Assembly: GCA_041694515.1 (NCBI GenBank)
Contig: JASMSZ010000005.1
Span: 1 to 64,000, forward strand
DNA: 64,000 bases
DNA from: Halanaerobium sp041694515
GTDB lineage: Bacteria > Bacillota > Halanaerobiia > Halanaerobiales > Halanaerobiaceae
Direction: 5' to 3'
Positions 1 to 8,273 of this stretch are shown one piece after another. Both the position numbers and the translations under genes were made by a program. A model generated the notes under the pieces. The model did not search any database, had not been told where the DNA came from, and saw only the letters and a list, made by a program, of their open reading frames with translations. Numbering within the stretch: the stretch's first letter is position 1; each line of letters opens with the position of its first letter.

Positions 1-212
1 ATAACTGTTTCAGGAGCTGCTGTCATCTTTGTTTCATAACCTAAATACTCTGCAACTTTTGCTGCAACATGAGTTTTTACTGTTACACCAGGCCACTGTA
101 CATAACCAAAGTTAATTGTATCATTCTGAGCTGCAGCCTGTGGTACTGCAGCAAATATTCCAAATCCTAAAAGAACGATGAGCAAAGTTGAAATTAATTT
201 TATCTTATTCAT
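1..212 (-). CDS. opuAC: Glycine betaine ABC transporter substrate-binding protein (partial, N-terminus)
   Basis: Only the first 70 codons are in the window; the 3' end lies beyond base 1. The protein begins with a typical secretion signal (MNKIK, a hydrophobic stretch, then AVPQAAAQ), followed by NDTINFGYVQWPGV, the usual start of mature OpuAC/ProX-type binding proteins that capture glycine betaine or proline outside the membrane. The ATG at 210-212 follows a GGAGGG ribosome site about 7 bases upstream. It lies 65 bp downstream of the ATPase gene in the same direction, so both belong to one osmoprotectant uptake operon. Because this gene starts with its own signal peptide, the permease is not fused to its N-terminus and must be elsewhere, probably further downstream. 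Confidence 0.85.
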   Translation of the reverse strand, partial: MNKIKLISTLLIVLLGFGIFAAVPQAAAQNDTINFGYVQWPGVTVKTHVAAKVAEYLGYETKMTAAPETV

Positions 213-277
213 TTATATCCCTCCAGAAATATTATTCATTAATTTAACTGCAAATTTTATAAATCAGTCTAAATTTA

Positions 278-1465
278 TTATATTTTTTCGGAAGCAAGGT
301 TGGCTACTACATGTGTTTTGACAATAACTCCTTTTAGTTTCTTATTCTCATCTAACACTGGCAGTGGTGTGTCAATATCTGCAATTTTTGAAAATAGATC
401 ATTAACACTTTCTTCAGGTTTTGCCAGAGGCACATCCTTTATGATCTCATCAAGGTTTTCTTTGTTTTTATTAATTGATTCTACCACATCTTCAATTGTA
501 ACTATGCCTCTATATTTTCTATTCTCTCCCAGAACAAAGATACTACTTAGTTCATTATGACGCATTTTGTGTAGAGCAGTTCTCAGGCCATCCTGCTTAT
601 ATAATACAGCTTCTGGCTTATCCATAATATCTTCCGCTGTTAAAACACGGGAACGATTAACATCCTGAACAAATTCTGCCACATAATCATTTTCAGCATT
701 TGTCAAAATCTCTTCGTGATTTCCTACCTGGACAATTTCTCCATCTTTCATGATAGCAATTCTATCACCAAGTTTTAATGCTTCATCCAGATCATGAGTA
801 ATAAAAACAATTGTTTTATCTATATGTTCATATAGCTCCAGCAGTTTATCCTGCATATCTTTTTTAATCAGCGGGTCTAAAGCACTAAAAGGCTCATCCA
901 TCAGCAGTATATCAGTATCAACTGCCAGTGCCCGGGCAAGTCCAACCCGCTGCTGCATTCCACCACTGAGCTGATCCGGCATTTGGTCTTCATAACCCTC
1001 CAGACCAACCTGATTAAGAGCAGTCATCGCCTTTTCTTTTCTTGTTTTCTTATCTACACCTTCAATTTCTAAACCAAATTCAGCATTTTCTAAAACAGTT
1101 CTGTATGGGAAAAGAGCAAAATGCTGAAAAACCATTCCGAACTTTTCTTTTCTAAACTCCCTCAGCTCTTCTTTATTTAGATCCATAATATCTGTCCCAT
1201 CAACCGCAACTGATCCAGAAGTCGGTTCTACCAATCTGTTAATACAGCGTAATAGTGTTGATTTACCACTGCCGGAGAGCCCCATGATTACAAATATTTC
1301 TCCTTCTTCAACTTCAAAACTGGCATTATTGATTCCAACAGTAGCCCCAGTCTTTTCTAAAATATCATTTTTGCTCATACCATCTTTGAGCAGTTCAATT
1401 TCTTTCTGACCATTACCATTGAAAATCTTATAGAGATTTTTTGCTTTTATTTTCAATATTTTCAC
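278..1465 (-). CDS. opuAA: Glycine betaine/proline ABC transporter ATP-binding protein with CBS domains
   Basis: 395-residue ATPase that powers import of the compatible solute glycine betaine. Visible motifs: Walker A GLSGSGKST (62-70), Q-loop Q114, signature LSGGMQQR (166-173), Walker B ILLMDEP (186-192), switch H224, then a tandem CBS region from about residue 275 to the end, which in OpuA/ProV-type ATPases senses ionic strength or c-di-AMP. The N-terminal helix (LLKDGMSKNDILEKTGATVG) before the nucleotide-binding core is typical of ProV/OpuAA. SD AGAGGTG precedes the start. It heads an operon with opuAC. A promoter and a terminator-bearing leader lie upstream (1503-1668), so expression is probably controlled by attenuation. 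Family assignment is firm; the substrate is inferred from family. Confidence 0.93.
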   Translation of the reverse strand: MKILKIKAKNLYKIFNGNGQKEIELLKDGMSKNDILEKTGATVGINNASFEVEEGEIFVIMGLSGSGKSTLLRCINRLVEPTSGSVAVDGTDIMDLNKEELREFRKEKFGMVFQHFALFPYRTVLENAEFGLEIEGVDKKTRKEKAMTALNQVGLEGYEDQMPDQLSGGMQQRVGLARALAVDTDILLMDEPFSALDPLIKKDMQDKLLELYEHIDKTIVFITHDLDEALKLGDRIAIMKDGEIVQVGNHEEILTNAENDYVAEFVQDVNRSRVLTAEDIMDKPEAVLYKQDGLRTALHKMRHNELSSIFVLGENRKYRGIVTIEDVVESINKNKENLDEIIKDVPLAKPEESVNDLFSKIADIDTPLPVLDENKKLKGVIVKTHVVANLASEKI

Positions 1466-1502
1466 CTCTCTATTTTATTTTTGGTTAAAATTAATCTGAC
1501 AC

Positions 1503-1546
1503 AAAAAAAGGTTTAGAAGATGTTCTTTGCGAACAAATTCTAAACC
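1503..1546 (-). terminator. Intrinsic terminator inside the opuA 5' leader
   Basis: Stem GGTTTAGAA/TTCTAAACC (1510-1518 with 1538-1546) continues inward as TGTTC/GAACA with a TTTGC loop. On the minus strand it is followed directly by seven T residues (A-run 1503-1509). It lies between the promoter at 1640-1668 and the opuAA start, so it is a leader attenuator and not the end of a known gene. Confidence 0.8.
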
Positions 1547-1571
1547 ATATATTCAAAATTATGATTAGTTG

Positions 1572-1598
1572 TTATCAGCACAACATCCTCGCTGATAA
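1572..1598 (-). promoter_or_regulatory. Leader hairpin, candidate antiterminator/aptamer element of opuA
   Basis: Perfect 8-bp stem TTATCAGC/GCTGATAA with an 11-nt loop, transcribed on the minus strand about 35 nt after the predicted start of transcription. The loop sequence GAGGATGTT is complementary over 9 bp (one G-U pair) to AACATCTTC in the 3' arm of the terminator at 1503-1546. Such pairing would break the terminator. This looks like an RNA switch, but it does not match a riboswitch class I can name. Confidence 0.55.
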
Positions 1599-1639
1599 TA
1601 ACCCAGGATAAAATCAACCTACTTGCTAACTTCTATAAA

Positions 1640-1668
1640 AGAATAACAAACTAAGTCCTGTCTGTCAA
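1640..1668 (-). promoter_or_regulatory. Sigma-A promoter of opuA
   Basis: Minus strand -35 TTGACA (1663-1668), 17-bp spacer, -10 TATTCT (1640-1645). Predicted transcription start near 1633, giving a leader of about 170 nt before opuAA. Confidence 0.7.
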
Positions 1669-1751
1669 ACTAACGGTTAAATTAAAAATTATCTTTATAT
1701 TTCTAATTTATTTAATTATAAGGGCAGCCAATTAATTACAGACTGAATCAT

Positions 1752-1780
1752 TTGACTTTAACTTCTGCCTGAGATATACT
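1752..1780 (+). promoter_or_regulatory. Sigma-A promoter of the DEAD-box helicase gene
   Basis: -35 TTGACT (1752-1757), 17-bp spacer, -10 TATACT (1775-1780); predicted start of transcription near 1787. It is divergent from the opuA promoter about 85 bp away, and the RNA would first cross the terminator at 1839-1870. Confidence 0.7.
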
Positions 1781-1838
1781 AAGAGAGCTGACTAAAAAAT
1801 TAATATTTTATAACTTAATAGATAATATAGCAACTAAG

Positions 1839-1870
1839 CCCTGACTATATAAATGTAGTCAGGGTTTTTT
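1839..1870 (+). terminator. Intrinsic terminator inside the helicase 5' leader
   Basis: 9-bp stem CCCTGACTA/TAGTCAGGG (1839-1847 with 1856-1864), 8-nt loop, then six T residues (1865-1870). A second copy of CTGACTA at 1789-1795, almost at the 5' end of the transcript, could pair with the same 3' arm and act as an antiterminator. Either a leader attenuator or the end of a small RNA of about 85 nt. Confidence 0.75.
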
Positions 1871-1985
1871 AGCGTCTACGTATAAGTATAGATTTATCAA
1901 CCTGATGCAGTATTATTTGTTAAGAAAATTGTGTGGTTGGTAGATTTAGTATAAGAATATAATAAAAAAGGAAGTGGAAGTTAAT

Positions 1986-3575
1986 TTGCAAAAGATTAAA
2001 TTTAATGAATTAGATGTATCAGATGAAATTTTAAAAGCAGTTGAAGAAATGGGTTTTGAGGAAACTACACCGATCCAGACTAATGCTATCCCGGCAATAC
2101 TTAATGGTAAAGATATTGTTGGACAGGCTCAAACAGGTACTGGTAAAACAGCAGCCTTTGGTATCCCTCTTTTAGAAGAAATGGATGCTGACAATAAAGA
2201 TCCTCAGGCAATTATACTCTGTCCTACAAGAGAACTTGCCATTCAGGTATCAGAAGAATTAAAAAGGCTGGCAAAATATAAAAAGAGGATTTATACTCTC
2301 CCTATTTATGGTGGTCAGTCAATTGGCAGACAAATTAAAGCCTTAAATAAAGGAGTTCAGATTGTTATTGGTACTCCTGGTAGAGTAATGGATCATATTC
2401 GTCGTAAAACTTTAAAACTGGACAATATAGATTATTTTGTGCTTGATGAAGCTGATGTTATGTTAGATATGGGCTTTATTGATGATATAGAAACTGTATT
2501 AAGAGACATTCCAGATGATAGACAGACTCTCTTCTTTTCTGCAACTATCCCTCAGTCAATAAAAAAATTGAGCAAAAAATATCAGAATAACTCGGAGTTT
2601 TTGAGAGTTGCTCATGAAAAATTAACTGTACCTTCTATTGATCAGTATTATTATGAGATTAGACGAAACGATAAACTTAAAGCCTTAACTAGAATTCTTG
2701 ATTTAAGCAGTCCAGAACTGGCTATCGTTTTCTGTAATACCAGAAGAATGGTAGATGATTTAAATATTAAACTTCAGGCACGCGGTTACTTATCTGATGC
2801 CATCCATGGTGGTTTAAATCAAAATCAGCGTGATCGAGTAATGAATAAATTTAGAAATGGAATTATAGAAGTTCTGGTTGCTACAGATGTTGCCGCCCGG
2901 GGTATTGATGTAGAAGATGTTGAAGCAGTATTTAACTATGATTTACCTCAGGATACTGACTATTACGTCCACAGAATTGGTCGTACAGGTAGAGCAGGAA
3001 AAAGTGGGGAAGCTCACAGTTTTGTAGTAGGCAAGGATATCTATAAATTAAGAGATATTCAGAAATATACCAAGTCAAAAATTAAAAGATCAGAAATTCC
3101 TTCTCAAAGTGATATTGAAGCAGCTCAGTTTGATCAGTTTAGTGATGAGTTGAGTGCTTATATAGATTCTGCTGATTTGGGTAAATATATTGAGTTAATT
3201 GAAGATTTAATTGATGAGCAGTATTCTGCAATCGAAATTGCAGCTGCTTTAATGAAAAAATCAATTGATAGAAAAGAAAATGAAGCTAAACCCGAAAATT
3301 CAGATCAGAGCTTTGGTGATACTGGTGCTGAACCAGGAATGGTTAGATTATTTATCAATATTGGTAAAAAAGATAGCGTTTCTCCCCGCCACATTGTAGG
3401 TGCCATTGCTGGTGAAACAGGAATGCCCGGCGGCTTAATTGGAGCAATTGATATTTATGATAACTTTACTTTTGTTGAAGTTCCCAGAGAAAAAGGTCAT
3501 GAAGTATTACAGATCATGAAGGATAACTATATTAAAGGAACTAAAGTTAATATTGAAGCTGCAAGATCTAAGTAA
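1986..3575 (+). CDS. deaD: DEAD-box RNA helicase with C-terminal DbpA-type RNA-binding domain
   Basis: ATP-dependent RNA helicase, about 529 residues. Motifs in order: Q-motif region (FEETTPIQ), AQTGTGKT, PTRELA, VLDEAD, SAT, ARGID and HRIGRTGRAG. The last 75 residues (from MVRLFINIGKKD) form the DbpA/CsdA RNA-binding domain used for ribosome assembly and cold-shock functions. An in-frame GTG at 1974 is possible, but the SD AAGGAAGTGG (1968-1977) overlaps it and is well spaced for the TTG at 1986, which I prefer. Single-gene transcript: own promoter, a leader with an attenuator hairpin, and a terminator at 3633-3672. Helicase family certain; DeaD/CshA versus DbpA subtype less so. Confidence 0.93.
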   Translation: MQKIKFNELDVSDEILKAVEEMGFEETTPIQTNAIPAILNGKDIVGQAQTGTGKTAAFGIPLLEEMDADNKDPQAIILCPTRELAIQVSEELKRLAKYKKRIYTLPIYGGQSIGRQIKALNKGVQIVIGTPGRVMDHIRRKTLKLDNIDYFVLDEADVMLDMGFIDDIETVLRDIPDDRQTLFFSATIPQSIKKLSKKYQNNSEFLRVAHEKLTVPSIDQYYYEIRRNDKLKALTRILDLSSPELAIVFCNTRRMVDDLNIKLQARGYLSDAIHGGLNQNQRDRVMNKFRNGIIEVLVATDVAARGIDVEDVEAVFNYDLPQDTDYYVHRIGRTGRAGKSGEAHSFVVGKDIYKLRDIQKYTKSKIKRSEIPSQSDIEAAQFDQFSDELSAYIDSADLGKYIELIEDLIDEQYSAIEIAAALMKKSIDRKENEAKPENSDQSFGDTGAEPGMVRLFINIGKKDSVSPRHIVGAIAGETGMPGGLIGAIDIYDNFTFVEVPREKGHEVLQIMKDNYIKGTKVNIEAARSK

Positions 3576-3632
3576 TTTAGAATTAGAACTTGTATAACTT
3601 AGCTTTAAATTTTATATCAAAATAAATGCAGA

Positions 3633-3672
3633 AATGGTGCCAGAAGTCTAAAACTTCAGGCACCATTTTTTT
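3633..3672 (+). terminator. Terminator of the helicase gene
   Basis: Stem AATGGTGCC/GGCACCATT with inner GAAGT/ACTTC pairing, followed by a run of seven T residues on the plus strand. Confidence 0.85.
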
Positions 3673-3777
3673 GTTTTTTAAATTAAATTTTCAATTTATC
3701 ATTGCAATTTAAGATTAAAAAATATAAGATAAAAAAGTCTTTTCTTATACTTTTAATAATTCTTAGGAGAAGATTAA

Positions 3778-5967
3778 TTAAATCATTTGGAATCTCCAAA
3801 CTTTTGAAGAAAAATCTTCTTTAAGATAAGGAATTTTAATTCCATAATTCATTAGTTCATCCCCACCATAAATATTGCCTGAGTTAAGCTCTTTATAATC
3901 AGAATCAGTATCTAATCCCTTCAATTTAATCATTTGTTCTCTGGGATTGGGAGAAGCAAGAATCTGATAAAAACCAACTAACACTTCTTCTTTAGCTTTA
4001 GCTACATAAGACCAGGCTGTAAAATTACTTTCAAATGGACTCTGAAGTCTATAAAAATCACCAAATTGAACAAGTTTTCTTATTTCTTTATAATTTTTAA
4101 CCTGGTTTTTTACAGCTTTTATTTGATCCGGATTTAACTCAGTTATATCTAATTCATAGCCTATGTTTGCAAAACTGGCCACATCATATCTCATCTTAAG
4201 TGAGGTACTGCGTTCAACCTGATGATTGGGCACTGCTGAGACATGAGCTCCAATAGAGGATGCCGGATAAACCATTGAAGTCCCATACTGAATTTTTAAT
4301 CTTTCTACTGCATCAGTATCATCACTGGTCCAGGTTTGAGGCATATAATAGAGCATTCCTGGATCAAAGCGGCCTCCTCCACCGGCACAGCTTTCAAATA
4401 ATATATCAGGAAATCGGGATGTAATTTCTTCTAATACTCGATAGAGACCTAAAATATAACGGTGGTTTAATTCTCGCTGTCTTTTATTTTCCAGTTTCAA
4501 AGAGCCATATTCAGTCATTGGTCGGTTCATATCCCATTTAACATAGGATATATTTGCTTTATTTAAAATTGCAGACACTCTCTCAATTATATAATCCTGA
4601 ACATCTCTGCGGCTTAAATCTAAAATCAACTGCTGTCTGGAAAGTGAAGATTCTCTATTTTCAACCTGAATAGACCACTCTGGATGCTTGCGATATAAGT
4701 TACTATCTGGAGATACCATTTCTGGTTCAAACCAGAGTCCGAAATCCATTCCCAGTTTATTGATTTCTTGGGCCAAATATTCCAGCCCACCAGGCAGTTT
4801 GTCTTCATTTACATACCAGTCACCAAGGGAAGAAGTATCATCATCTCTTTTTCCAAACCAACCGTCATCAAGTACAAATAATTCAATATCAACTTTTGCG
4901 GCAGCTTCTGCCATTTCTAAAATTTTATCTGTATTAAAATCAAAATAAGTACCTTCCCAGTTGTTAATTAGAACAGGTCGTTCCTGATCTCGATGTCTGC
5001 CCTGTACCAGACGACTTCTATATAATTGATGAAAATTCTGAGACATCTTATTTAAACCCTGATCAGAATAATTCATCACAACCTCTGGAGTCTGGAAACT
5101 TTGATCACTTTCCAGCAGCCAGCTAAAATTAAAAGGATTAATCCCCATGGTCATTCTCGTTTTTCCATAATGATTTTTTTCAGCCTGAGCAATAAAGTTA
5201 GCAGAATAAATTAAACTGAACCCAAATACTTCCCCACTATATTCATCTGTATCTGGTTCTACTAAAGCTGCAAATGGATTCTGCTGATGGCTGCTGCCCC
5301 CTCTTTTACTGTCAATCTTAGTTATTCCCTGGTCCAGAGAGCGCCGCAGAATATCTCTTTCTCTACCCCAGGCACCTGATAACTGCAGTAATTCAAAATC
5401 TCTATTCTCAAAATCAACGCTCATTGAGAGTGCTCTTTTAAGATTGATATTTTGTTTGCCTTTATTTTCAAAATTAGCCGATCTAGTAATTATTGGATAG
5501 TCTCTAAAGATTGTGTAGTTTAAAGTCACTTCCAAATCCAAAATTTCATCATAAAGAATTATCTCAAGGCTATCTGCTTCAGACTCCTTTTCAACATAAG
5601 TAGCTGGCAGCCCCTTTAAATCTTTTTTACCTCGGTAAATCTTATAATCCCTGTATTTTAAGTCACTGATAATTGAGCCATTTTCTGCCTCGATTTGATA
5701 GGCCGGCTCTCTAAAATCTGACTGTCCAAAAGAAGGATATTCCCGGGCTATATTTTCTAAGATAAAACCATTATCATCTTTAACAGCATAAGCCTCATAG
5801 GGTCTGTGCTGAGATATTGGATACCGATTCAGTCTTTCAGCATTTTTAATATTTTTACCCCAGTAAAGGTGGCCTAACTGGCCATTTCCCAAAATTTTAA
5901 TTACATAACTTATCTCTTCATTCTGCAGATGAAAAATTTCTCTTTTTTTAAAAAATTCAATTGACAT
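3778..5967 (-). CDS. Alpha-galactosidase, glycoside hydrolase family 36
   Basis: 729 residues, the normal length for bacterial GH36 enzymes that remove terminal alpha-1,6-galactose from melibiose, raffinose and galacto-oligosaccharides. Visible features: N-terminal beta-supersandwich region, central TIM barrel with LDDGWFG (about 366-372), the nucleophile in KWDMNR (D479) and the acid/base in WTSDDTDA (D549), plus the CAGGGGRFD segment that binds galactose. No signal peptide, so cytoplasmic. SD GGAGGAAAATAAG precedes the ATG. It lies 86 bp downstream of the GT4-fusion gene and may have its own promoter there; no galactose transporter is adjacent. Also called AgaN or RafA in related organisms. 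Confidence 0.93.
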   Translation of the reverse strand: MSIEFFKKREIFHLQNEEISYVIKILGNGQLGHLYWGKNIKNAERLNRYPISQHRPYEAYAVKDDNGFILENIAREYPSFGQSDFREPAYQIEAENGSIISDLKYRDYKIYRGKKDLKGLPATYVEKESEADSLEIILYDEILDLEVTLNYTIFRDYPIITRSANFENKGKQNINLKRALSMSVDFENRDFELLQLSGAWGRERDILRRSLDQGITKIDSKRGGSSHQQNPFAALVEPDTDEYSGEVFGFSLIYSANFIAQAEKNHYGKTRMTMGINPFNFSWLLESDQSFQTPEVVMNYSDQGLNKMSQNFHQLYRSRLVQGRHRDQERPVLINNWEGTYFDFNTDKILEMAEAAAKVDIELFVLDDGWFGKRDDDTSSLGDWYVNEDKLPGGLEYLAQEINKLGMDFGLWFEPEMVSPDSNLYRKHPEWSIQVENRESSLSRQQLILDLSRRDVQDYIIERVSAILNKANISYVKWDMNRPMTEYGSLKLENKRQRELNHRYILGLYRVLEEITSRFPDILFESCAGGGGRFDPGMLYYMPQTWTSDDTDAVERLKIQYGTSMVYPASSIGAHVSAVPNHQVERSTSLKMRYDVASFANIGYELDITELNPDQIKAVKNQVKNYKEIRKLVQFGDFYRLQSPFESNFTAWSYVAKAKEEVLVGFYQILASPNPREQMIKLKGLDTDSDYKELNSGNIYGGDELMNYGIKIPYLKEDFSSKVWRFQMI

Positions 5968-6053
5968 CTTATTTTCCTCCAGTTAATAAATGATTTTTTT
6001 CGATAAAAACCATCATAAATCGACAAGCAAACGGTAGGTGTAATAGGAGTAAT

Positions 6054-8273
6054 TTATTGGTACTTTTTAAGCTGTAATATTTTATAATAAAGCTTTTCCG
6101 CTATTGCTCCCATCTCTTCAATAGAATAATTTTCAGCCATTTTACGAGCATTTTGAGAGCACTGTTTAAATTTATCACTGTTTTTAAGTATTTCTTCAAT
6201 TCTGCTGCTCCATTTTTCTATATCTTCTTCAGTTTTATATCCATTGTAGTCATTTTCTATTACATCATCGATACCACTTGACTTAACAGCAACTACTGGA
6301 TTATAACCAGCCATAGCTTCTAAAAGAACCATACCCTGGGTCTCAGTTGTAGAAGCAAAAACAAATAAATCTGACGCAAGATAATATTTTGCCATTTCCC
6401 TAAAATCAACTGCTCCGATTAGTTCAATCTGATTCTCTAAATCATTATCCTTAATAAACTGCTCAATAGATTTTTTTTCTGAGCCACTGCCGATAATTAT
6501 CAATTTAAAATTTAGGTCACTCTTTTCTTTCAATCTTTTTATTCCATCCAGAACAAAATATAAATTCTTTTCCTTAGATAATCTTGAGACTGAAATCAAA
6601 AGATATTCAGAATCACCAATCAATTTATTTCTTAAATTATCAATTTTTTCCTGACTGCATTCATAATAATCAAAATCAATCCCGGTCGGCATAACTTTAA
6701 TATACCTGCTTACTCCAACATTTCGCAGATATTCTTTAGTTGTTTCTGTTGGAGCAAAGACAGCATCAGTTTTATTAGAAAAATTTCTAATTAAAAAATG
6801 AGAAAGTCGATTTGCAAAAAATTTTCTCATAAATAATATATCAGGAACATAATGAGCATATTTTTCTAAACGAGTGTGATAGGTAAAAGCAAGAGGGAGG
6901 TTAAATTTCTCTGCTAATTTACGACCTTTATTTCCCAACCAAAATGGATGATGGGCGTGAACTAAATCAAAATTTTCAGCTTCAAAATCTTTTTTAATCT
7001 GAGGAGAATAAATATTAGTAACTGGAAATTCTAAACCTGCTTCTTCATAATGATATAAAGAATTACAGCGAACAATATTTTTTTCATCTTCAGTTTCTTC
7101 TTTATATTCAGGTGCAAATATTTTAACTTCATGTCCTCTCTCTCTCAAAGCTTTTGAGAGTCTTTTAATTGAAATAGGTACCCCACCGATCACAGGAAAA
7201 TAATTATTTGTAAACATTGCAATTTTTAATTTTTGATCTTCAAATTTATTTTCTGCATAAGCAAAATCACGGTAATAATTAACTTCCTTATTAATTTCTC
7301 TGTGGAGAACATAAAAAATAGTTAAACCAATAAATAAGACTAATAAGATATTAATATAATTTGCATAAAAAAATGATTGCAGGGCTACCCAAACATTAAC
7401 CATTAATTTGGAAAAAACACTGGGATTATTTTCTAAACGATCAACCGCTACATCTATTCCATCTTCACTTACATTTACAAGCAGATAATGATAAAAACTT
7501 TTCTTATTATCAAAAATTAATTCTCCTCCAGCACCACCACTGATAAAATAATCTACTCCTTTTATAGTTTGATGATGATAAATTTCAATGTTAGAAGAAA
7601 ACACAGAGTCCACATTATATTCAGCAAAAATATTTTGATAAAAAATTCTTAAGTCTTCTGACCCAATATATTTAATGCCATCATCAATCAAATATTCAGT
7701 ATCTATTCTAATGGGAGTCTTATTCATTATCACAAATTTTTTATCATATTTCTGAGCCTGATTCAGCTCGTTTTTCAGCCATTGTTTTTGCCAGTTTAAA
7801 TTTGTATTTCCTGTTGTATCTAAAAATATAAAATAAGAATCGTCAATCTGAAAAGAAAAATAAAACGGACCAAAATATTTATAAAAATTTTCATTACCAT
7901 CATCTTTTATTTCTTGAGTACCTACAGCAGTTAAAAAAGGTATATTTAATTTTTCTAAAGTTCTATAAAAAACTCGATATTTACTTTCATCACCATCCCG
8001 GAGATTATTTCCTGTAGAGACAATAAAATCAGCATTTCTTTGATTAATTTTTTCCAGAATTCTATTATCAAAAATGGCAATTGAGTTCTCTATATTACCC
8101 ACTACTGCAAAAGAATAATCCTCATTTTCTATTCTATTTTTTATAATATCCATGTTTCGAACATTAACCGCATTAAAATCCTGAATTGTATAGGGAGCAT
8201 AAATCTTATAGCTGATTAAAATTAAAATGATTATAATTAAAATAAATAAGTAAATTTTACTTTTGTTCTTCAA
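6054..8273 (-). CDS. Membrane fusion: degenerate metallophosphoesterase domain + GT4 glycosyltransferase
   Basis: 739 residues. Order: transmembrane helix 7-26; an extracytoplasmic calcineurin-like phosphoesterase fold about 53-280; second transmembrane helix about 304-324; cytoplasmic GT4 domain 349-735 (IAMFTNNYFPVIGGVPISI at its start, SVSRLSKEKN near 561, ETQGMVLLE near 644). The GT half resembles diacylglycerol glucosyltransferases and related GT4 enzymes that move a sugar from a nucleotide sugar to a membrane lipid. In the phosphoesterase half the metal ligands look lost: GD is GN at 59-60, GDLV is GNNL at 88-91, GNHD is GTQE at 118-121. So it is probably a sensor, binding or structural domain and not an enzyme. 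TTG start at 8271-8273, SD GGGGGAG, overlapping the upstream YbhN-like gene by 17 bp: translational coupling. Exact sugar and acceptor unknown. Confidence 0.8.
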   Translation of the reverse strand: MKNKSKIYLFILIIIILILISYKIYAPYTIQDFNAVNVRNMDIIKNRIENEDYSFAVVGNIENSIAIFDNRILEKINQRNADFIVSTGNNLRDGDESKYRVFYRTLEKLNIPFLTAVGTQEIKDDGNENFYKYFGPFYFSFQIDDSYFIFLDTTGNTNLNWQKQWLKNELNQAQKYDKKFVIMNKTPIRIDTEYLIDDGIKYIGSEDLRIFYQNIFAEYNVDSVFSSNIEIYHHQTIKGVDYFISGGAGGELIFDNKKSFYHYLLVNVSEDGIDVAVDRLENNPSVFSKLMVNVWVALQSFFYANYINILLVLFIGLTIFYVLHREINKEVNYYRDFAYAENKFEDQKLKIAMFTNNYFPVIGGVPISIKRLSKALRERGHEVKIFAPEYKEETEDEKNIVRCNSLYHYEEAGLEFPVTNIYSPQIKKDFEAENFDLVHAHHPFWLGNKGRKLAEKFNLPLAFTYHTRLEKYAHYVPDILFMRKFFANRLSHFLIRNFSNKTDAVFAPTETTKEYLRNVGVSRYIKVMPTGIDFDYYECSQEKIDNLRNKLIGDSEYLLISVSRLSKEKNLYFVLDGIKRLKEKSDLNFKLIIIGSGSEKKSIEQFIKDNDLENQIELIGAVDFREMAKYYLASDLFVFASTTETQGMVLLEAMAGYNPVVAVKSSGIDDVIENDYNGYKTEEDIEKWSSRIEEILKNSDKFKQCSQNARKMAENYSIEEMGAIAEKLYYKILQLKKYQ

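Noticed and set aside
6001..6035. LacI operator upstream of the alpha-galactosidase (GCAAACG near 6027-6033)
   Set aside because: Only a half-site is present; the second half GGTAGG does not complete a palindrome. Mentioned only as a weak link to the maltodextrin promoter.
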